DNA of 36,905 nt. Source: Clostridia bacterium (lineage in GTDB: Bacteria > Bacillota > Clostridia > Oscillospirales > Acutalibacteraceae). The notes under the pieces are model-generated. The model was given only the letters and a program-made list of their open reading frames with translations. It did no database searches and was not told where the DNA came from. The stretch is taken from NCBI GenBank assembly GCA_017443405.1, contig JAFRXS010000039.1, forward strand, positions 1 to 36,905. The letters run 5' to 3'. Of this stretch, positions 32,991-36,905 are shown piece by piece; positions within the stretch are counted from its first letter, which is position 1, and each line of letters starts with the position of its first letter. The position numbers and the translations under genes are program-made.

Positions 32991-33856
32991 CAGTGATCCC
33001 TTTTTGCGAGCATCCCGGCAAAAGCGCGCAGATCGTCCGCCGCGGCGCCGAATACGCCAAGACGGCGAATCGCGGAGGTTGTAAGTCTTTCGACCTCCGC
33101 TTGCGCTTTTTCAAGACCGAGGATGCTGACGTAGGTAATTTTTTGGTTCTGTTCGTCGCCGCCGACGGGTTTGCCGAGTATTTCGGGGTCCGCGGTGACG
33201 TCGAGTATATCGTCTCTTATCTGGAACGCGAGCCCGAGGTCATGCCCGAAGCCGTCCGCGGCGTCGCATCTGTCTGAGTCCGCGCCGGCGCAGTAGCAGC
33301 CCATGCAGCACGCCGCTCTGATCAGCGCGCAGGTCTTAAGCTCCTCCGTCGAGATCATATCCTTTGCGGAACACTCTCTTGACTCGTTGAGAAGATCGCG
33401 GTACTGCCCGCCGACCATGCCGTCTGCACCCGCGAGCCACGAAAGCTCCGAAACGCAGCGCACGGCGGCATAGGGCGGTATCTCCGCGGACGCTATGAGC
33501 CCGAAAGACTCGGTGAGCAAAGCGTCGCCGCACAGCAGCGCGTTGGCTTCACCGAATTTTACGTGCGCGGACGGACGGCCGCGTCTCGTGTCGCTGTCGT
33601 CCATGCATGGAAGATCGTCGTGTACTAGGGAGTACGTGTGAAGAAACTCTATCGCAGCGGCTACCGGCAGAGCCTTTTTGAAATTGCCTCCGCAGATCCT
33701 GCAGAATTCCAGCACAAGATAAGGTCTCACGCGCTTTCCGCCGTTTTCAAGGCAGTAACGCATCATATCCGCGACGGCTGAATGCTCGCCCTCGATCTGC
33801 GGTATGCTTTCCGTAAGCTCCCTGTCGATGACGGGGATGTATTCTTCGATCTTCAT
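32990..33856 (-). CDS. ispA: Polyprenyl synthetase (farnesyl/geranyl diphosphate synthase)
   Basis: The 288-residue protein shows the first aspartate-rich motif in LVHDDLPCMDDSDTRRGRP and the second in FQIRDDILDV, plus the early GGKRVRPYL block. It condenses isopentenyl diphosphate with allylic diphosphates for quinone and cell-wall lipid carriers. The chain length of the product is not certain from sequence. It follows xseB by one base and precedes dxs with a one-base overlap. Confidence 0.94.
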   Translation of the reverse strand: MKIEEYIPVIDRELTESIPQIEGEHSAVADMMRYCLENGGKRVRPYLVLEFCRICGGNFKKALPVAAAIEFLHTYSLVHDDLPCMDDSDTRRGRPSAHVKFGEANALLCGDALLTESFGLIASAEIPPYAAVRCVSELSWLAGADGMVGGQYRDLLNESRECSAKDMISTEELKTCALIRAACCMGCYCAGADSDRCDAADGFGHDLGLAFQIRDDILDVTADPEILGKPVGGDEQNQKITYVSILGLEKAQAEVERLTTSAIRRLGVFGAAADDLRAFAGMLAKRDH

Positions 33857-33857
33857 A

Positions 33858-34061
33858 TCATTTGTTCTCCAGCACGTCGATCTTCTGCTTCGCTTCGGTC
33901 AGCTTTTTTCTGCAGAAATCCGCGAGCTTGAAGCCCTTTTCGTAATACTCTATCGACTCGTTGAGAGACAGCCCGCCGCGTTCGAGAGCGGAAACTATCT
34001 CGTTGAGCTGTTTGATGCCCTCTTCGTAAGGGGTATTTTCGTCTATGATGAATTCTTCCAT
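33858..34061 (-). CDS. xseB: Exodeoxyribonuclease VII small subunit
   Basis: The 67-residue protein is all helical, with the family pattern YEEGIKQLNEIVSALERGG followed by SLNESIEYYEKGFKLADFC. It pairs with the XseA subunit. The frame is open for 20 further codons upstream, but that would overlap xseA by 40 bases and lacks a ribosome binding site. The ATG at 34059-34061 has GGAG (34070-34073) eight bases upstream and gives the usual family length. Confidence 0.93.
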   Translation of the reverse strand: MEEFIIDENTPYEEGIKQLNEIVSALERGGLSLNESIEYYEKGFKLADFCRKKLTEAKQKIDVLENK

Positions 34062-34081
34062 TTTATCTTCTCCGCGTTTTG

Positions 34082-35296
34082 TCACACCTTTGTGTTTTGC
34101 CTGGTCGATTCGACGCGGCATTTTGCCTCGCCGTCCGTAAAATACACATCAATGCCGTCGCCGGGGGACAGCTCGGTCACGCTGAACACGTCCTTGCCGT
34201 TTTTGCCGGCGACCGCGTAGCCTCTGCTCATGACCTTCAGCGGGCTCATGGCGTCGAGCTTGCCTGCAAGCGACGCCAGCTCGCTGCTTTTCATCGTAAA
34301 GAAGGCGCTTTCGGCGGAACGGAGCCTTGCGTTAAGGTCGCCGTACTCGAAGCCTTTTTCCTTAAGGAAGGACCGCGCGCCGGATATGCCCGCTTTTGAC
34401 GACAGAAAACGCAGTCTTTCGGATTCCGTTTCGATCAGCGAACGCATCTGTTCCGACATCCTGTCGCGGCAGGAGAGCAGCAGCCTTAACTGTTCCGTTC
34501 CGTCGGGAACGGCTATCTCCGCGGCGGCGGACGGCGTAGGCGCCCGTTTGTCCGCGACGAAATCGCAGATCGTAAAGTCCGTTTCGTGACCGACCGCCGA
34601 GATGACGGGTATTTTGGAAGCGGCTATCGCCCTCGCGAGGCGTTCGTCGTTGAAGCACCAGAGGTCTTCCGTGCTGCCGCCGCCTCTGCCTATGATTATG
34701 ACGTCGCACGTCGCGTCCTCGTTGAGCAGCCTTAAAGCGTTGATGAGCGAAGGGGGCGCGCCCGGTCCTTGAACGACGGCGGGGCAGAGCAGGACGGACG
34801 CCATAGGCCACCGTCTGCCGGTCACGGTGAGTATATCGTCTATGGCTTTGCCCGAATCGGACGTCACCACGCCGATCTTATGAGGGAAGAGCGGTATCTG
34901 TCTTTTTCTTTCCTGTGCGAAAAGCCCTTCCTTTTCGAGCTTGGCTTTCAGCTGCTCGAACGCCGCTGCGAGTTCGCCGATGCCGTCCGGCTGCAGCACG
35001 TCGATATTGAAGCGAAGAGCGCCTTTTTTCTCGTCGACCGAGATATTGCCGATAAGCACGACGGACATCCCGATATCGGGCTCGAACCTGAGAGAAGCGA
35101 GAACGTTATGAGGCAGAAAACAGGCGAGAGACGATGTGTCGTCCTTTATTGTCAGGTAGGTGTGATAGTATCTTCTGAAGGAAGAGGACGTTATTTCTCC
35201 GCGAACGCAAAGATTCCGCGCCGCCGGTTCAGCTTCAAGCAGCGTTTTAGCGTATGCGTTGAGCTGGGTGACGCTCATCGCGTTCGGACGAAGCAT
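34082..35296 (-). CDS. xseA: Exodeoxyribonuclease VII large subunit
   Basis: The 404-residue protein has an N-terminal OB fold (about 1-100), the catalytic core with IGRGGGSTEDLWCFNDE and SAVGHETDFTICDFVADKRA, and a helical C-terminal domain. It degrades single-stranded DNA to oligonucleotides and binds several XseB copies. The ATG at 35294-35296 follows GAGG at some distance. A second ATG six codons later lacks any site. It begins three bases after the TsaD-like gene. Confidence 0.95.
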   Translation of the reverse strand: MLRPNAMSVTQLNAYAKTLLEAEPAARNLCVRGEITSSSFRRYYHTYLTIKDDTSSLACFLPHNVLASLRFEPDIGMSVVLIGNISVDEKKGALRFNIDVLQPDGIGELAAAFEQLKAKLEKEGLFAQERKRQIPLFPHKIGVVTSDSGKAIDDILTVTGRRWPMASVLLCPAVVQGPGAPPSLINALRLLNEDATCDVIIIGRGGGSTEDLWCFNDERLARAIAASKIPVISAVGHETDFTICDFVADKRAPTPSAAAEIAVPDGTEQLRLLLSCRDRMSEQMRSLIETESERLRFLSSKAGISGARSFLKEKGFEYGDLNARLRSAESAFFTMKSSELASLAGKLDAMSPLKVMSRGYAVAGKNGKDVFSVTELSPGDGIDVYFTDGEAKCRVESTRQNTKV

Positions 35297-35299
35297 ATA

Positions 35300-36247
35300 T
35301 TATAGACCTCTTTTGTGCTTGAGATAAGTAAGATACGCCGTGCCCGCGGCGTTGTCGGTGGAGTATTCGGGCTTGCCGAAGACACAGTCGTATTTTTCGC
35401 TCAGCCCCTGCCTTATGATCGCGTCCGACATGACGCCGCCGGAAAAGACGACGGGAAGACCCGCGCCGGCGCTCTTTTGTATATGCTCAAGCATCAGGGA
35501 AAGAGCTTCTTCGATGTATTTAAGACAGTAAAGGCAAACGTCCTCTTTCGCTTTGCCGCCCGAGAGCATATCCCGGCACTTGTTTTCGAGCCCGGATATC
35601 GACGGGGAGCCGTCGCGCATGAAGGGACGTATCCTGAATTTCGCCGCGCTTTTTGAGGCGAGTTCCTCGACGTATTTCCCGGAAGGAAACGGGAGAGAGA
35701 GCATATTCCCGAGCCTGTCGACTGCCTGACCGGCGCAAAGGTCAAGCGAGGAGGCAAGAAGGCGGGTCGACAGTATCTTCTTTTCGTCGGGAGTTACCAG
35801 CACGGCCTGCGTCGTTCCGCCCGACACGTGAAACGCCGTGAACGTTTCGTTTATCAGATCTGTTCTGCCCGCGGAGAAAAGCACTGCCGCAATATGCCCC
35901 TGCTGATGCGAGTTCGCGTATACCGGAGCGCGGGACAGAGCGCCCGCCTCGCGCGCGGCGGCTATGCCGACGGTGAAACAGGGGAAGTACGAGCCGTCCT
36001 CGTCGCACGGACGGTCGGAACAGCCGACGGCGGCTATATCCCTCATGTCAGCGCGTGAAGCCATCTCCGAAAAGAGATCGGGAAGCGCCTGAGTATGAAG
36101 GAATACTGCCTCGTTCTGTCTGACGCCGCGTTCGCCCTCCTTGACCGGAAGCAGCCTGCGCAGGCTGATCATTTCATTACTGTCGGAGTCGTACGCCGCG
36201 AGAGAGGTGGTATAGTTGCTTGTGTCTATGCCCAGATACAGACTCAT
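35300..36247 (-). CDS. TsaD/Kae1-like protein (second, non-canonical paralogue)
   Basis: The 315-residue protein belongs to the ASKHA superfamily with TsaD. It has a metal site His114-x-x-x-His118 in NSHQQGHIA, HVSGGTTQAVL in place of the HxSGGHT motif, GQAVDRLGNML and STDNAAGTAYL near the end. The canonical TsaD start GIETSCDET is replaced by GIDTSNYTT. This indicates a paralogue rather than the universal t6A enzyme, which should be elsewhere. Its target is not known. The start overlaps nusB by four bases, so it is translated with it. Confidence 0.85.
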   Translation of the reverse strand: MSLYLGIDTSNYTTSLAAYDSDSNEMISLRRLLPVKEGERGVRQNEAVFLHTQALPDLFSEMASRADMRDIAAVGCSDRPCDEDGSYFPCFTVGIAAAREAGALSRAPVYANSHQQGHIAAVLFSAGRTDLINETFTAFHVSGGTTQAVLVTPDEKKILSTRLLASSLDLCAGQAVDRLGNMLSLPFPSGKYVEELASKSAAKFRIRPFMRDGSPSISGLENKCRDMLSGGKAKEDVCLYCLKYIEEALSLMLEHIQKSAGAGLPVVFSGGVMSDAIIRQGLSEKYDCVFGKPEYSTDNAAGTAYLTYLKHKRGL

Positions 36248-36846
36248 TTTTCGGTAGGTAACGATCTTACGTAGCTGCCGAGCAGACCGTTTATAAAGCG
36301 GTAATCGTTATCGTCTCCGTACGTTTTCGCGAGATTGACGGAATCGTTGATTATCTCGGCGGTCAGCGGTTCCGGGAAATGGTTTATCTCGCAGATAGCG
36401 CAGCGCAGGATGGAGAGCGTGACCTTTGACAGTCTGTGTGAGGGACGCTTGGGTGAGAAGCGGTTGATTATCGCGTCCGTTTCGCCGGCGTGGGCGTCGC
36501 TCTCTTTCGCAAGCCTTATCGCGTAGCGGACGAGATTTTTATTGACGGCGAACGCGCGAAGCTGCTCGGCGACCTGCTTGCTCTCCGGGGATAAAGATAA
36601 CTCGCCGACGTTGCCGTCGGGAAACGCTTCAAGTTCCTTATCGGAGTAATACTTTGAGAGCTCCGAGGCGCTGTTCATCAGTTCCGCCATCGAGTCCGCG
36701 GTAAAGACGTCGCGTATCCCCTCGTCGTCTGAAGGAGAGCCCGCGAAAAGCGCGAGCTCATATAATTCGTCGGCCGAAAACTCGGGGTTGAACAGCCCGT
36801 CGAAAGTAAGTAAAAACGCCAGCTCTCTTGCATCGGTCCTGCGCAA
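36244..36846 (-). CDS. nusB: Transcription antitermination factor NusB, enlarged
   Basis: The 200-residue protein is much longer than the usual 130-150. The start RRTDARELAFLLTFDGLF and the C-terminal block ITLSILRCAICEI-like (residues about 142-155) with LAKTYGDDNDYRFINGLL match NusB. The extra 60-70 residues, roughly 37-105, are acidic and fall between the first helices. NusB binds boxA RNA with NusE in rRNA antitermination. The start codon is TTG at 36844-36846, preceded by a GGCGGTG site. No ATG or GTG lies upstream before an in-frame stop. It heads the nine-gene operon. Confidence 0.88.
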   Translation of the reverse strand: MRRTDARELAFLLTFDGLFNPEFSADELYELALFAGSPSDDEGIRDVFTADSMAELMNSASELSKYYSDKELEAFPDGNVGELSLSPESKQVAEQLRAFAVNKNLVRYAIRLAKESDAHAGETDAIINRFSPKRPSHRLSKVTLSILRCAICEINHFPEPLTAEIINDSVNLAKTYGDDNDYRFINGLLGSYVRSLPTEK

Positions 36847-36878
36847 AACACTACACCGCCTATATGTAAATTCATATT

Positions 36879-36884
36879 ATTATA
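36879..36884 (-). promoter_or_regulatory. -10 box of the nusB operon promoter
   Basis: Perfect TATAAT on the minus strand, about 33 bases upstream of the TTG start. The window ends inside the expected -35 position, where TGATA is visible, so a TTGATA-type box 16 bases upstream is possible but cannot be confirmed. Confidence 0.65.
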
Positions 36885-36905
36885 ACATAATTAAAAAATA
36901 TATCA

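Noticed and set aside
34062-34121. Longer xseB starting inside xseA
   Set aside because: The extra 20 residues are not part of the family, and the internal ATG has a good ribosome binding site.

Overview
The window reads as a chromosome segment of a fairly GC-rich anaerobic Clostridia-type Bacillota, possibly a gut lineage. This is inferred from the nusB-xseA-xseB-ispA-dxs-tlyA-nadK-recN gene order, a paired GyrB/GyrA-like topoisomerase operon, NrdR, YhaM- and RuvX-type genes, strong AGGAGG-like ribosome binding sites and sigma-A-like promoters. I see no phage, insertion sequence, CRISPR array or rRNA. Almost all the sequence is coding, and no gene-free stretch exceeds 300 bases.

Layout. (1) 1-6284, minus strand: a promoter at 6256-6284 drives a TIM-barrel sugar isomerase, then a class A penicillin-binding protein, ruvX, an unusual metallophosphoesterase and prmA. 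Downstream is a tRNA-Arg(CCG) with its own promoter and terminator. (2) 6289-9326, minus: a GH78-like alpha-L-rhamnosidase and a ChbG/YdjC-type deacetylase, a small glycan-processing unit. (3) 9490-14338, minus: an operon of a topoisomerase subunit B, a subunit A and a membrane-anchored SH3 protein. (4) 14396-19829, plus: from a divergent promoter, GtrA-like protein, YhaM-like nuclease, a two-part SDR/zinc-site protein, a DUF4190-like membrane protein, folC and nrdR. (5) 19838-24182, plus: two tandem GPH/MFS sugar transporters and a second GtrA-like protein, ending in a strong terminator. (6) 24303-25343, plus: a secreted 3D-domain protein behind a perfect consensus promoter. (7) 25359-27786, minus: a sugar epimerase and an L-fucose isomerase-like enzyme, with direct repeats in the promoter region. 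(8) 27785-36905, minus: the compact nusB...recN housekeeping operon, nearly every junction overlapping or within a few bases, with a TsaD-like paralogue inserted and argR absent.

Together, the sugar genes in regions 1, 2, 5 and 7 suggest uptake and isomerisation of deoxy- or uncommon sugars cleaved from plant or host glycans, interleaved with housekeeping operons for cell wall, topology, folate, isoprenoid and DNA repair functions.

The most unusual item is the first GPH transporter. Compared with its neighbour it carries about 160 extra residues in a predicted extracellular loop, including three 69-bp in-frame tandem repeats that each encode an EF-hand/dockerin-like acidic loop. Other points of interest are a long antitermination factor NusB, a metallophosphoesterase with two substituted metal-ligand positions, a topoisomerase A subunit with alanine at the quinolone-contact serine, and loss of argR and the spoIVB-spo0A neighbours next to recN.
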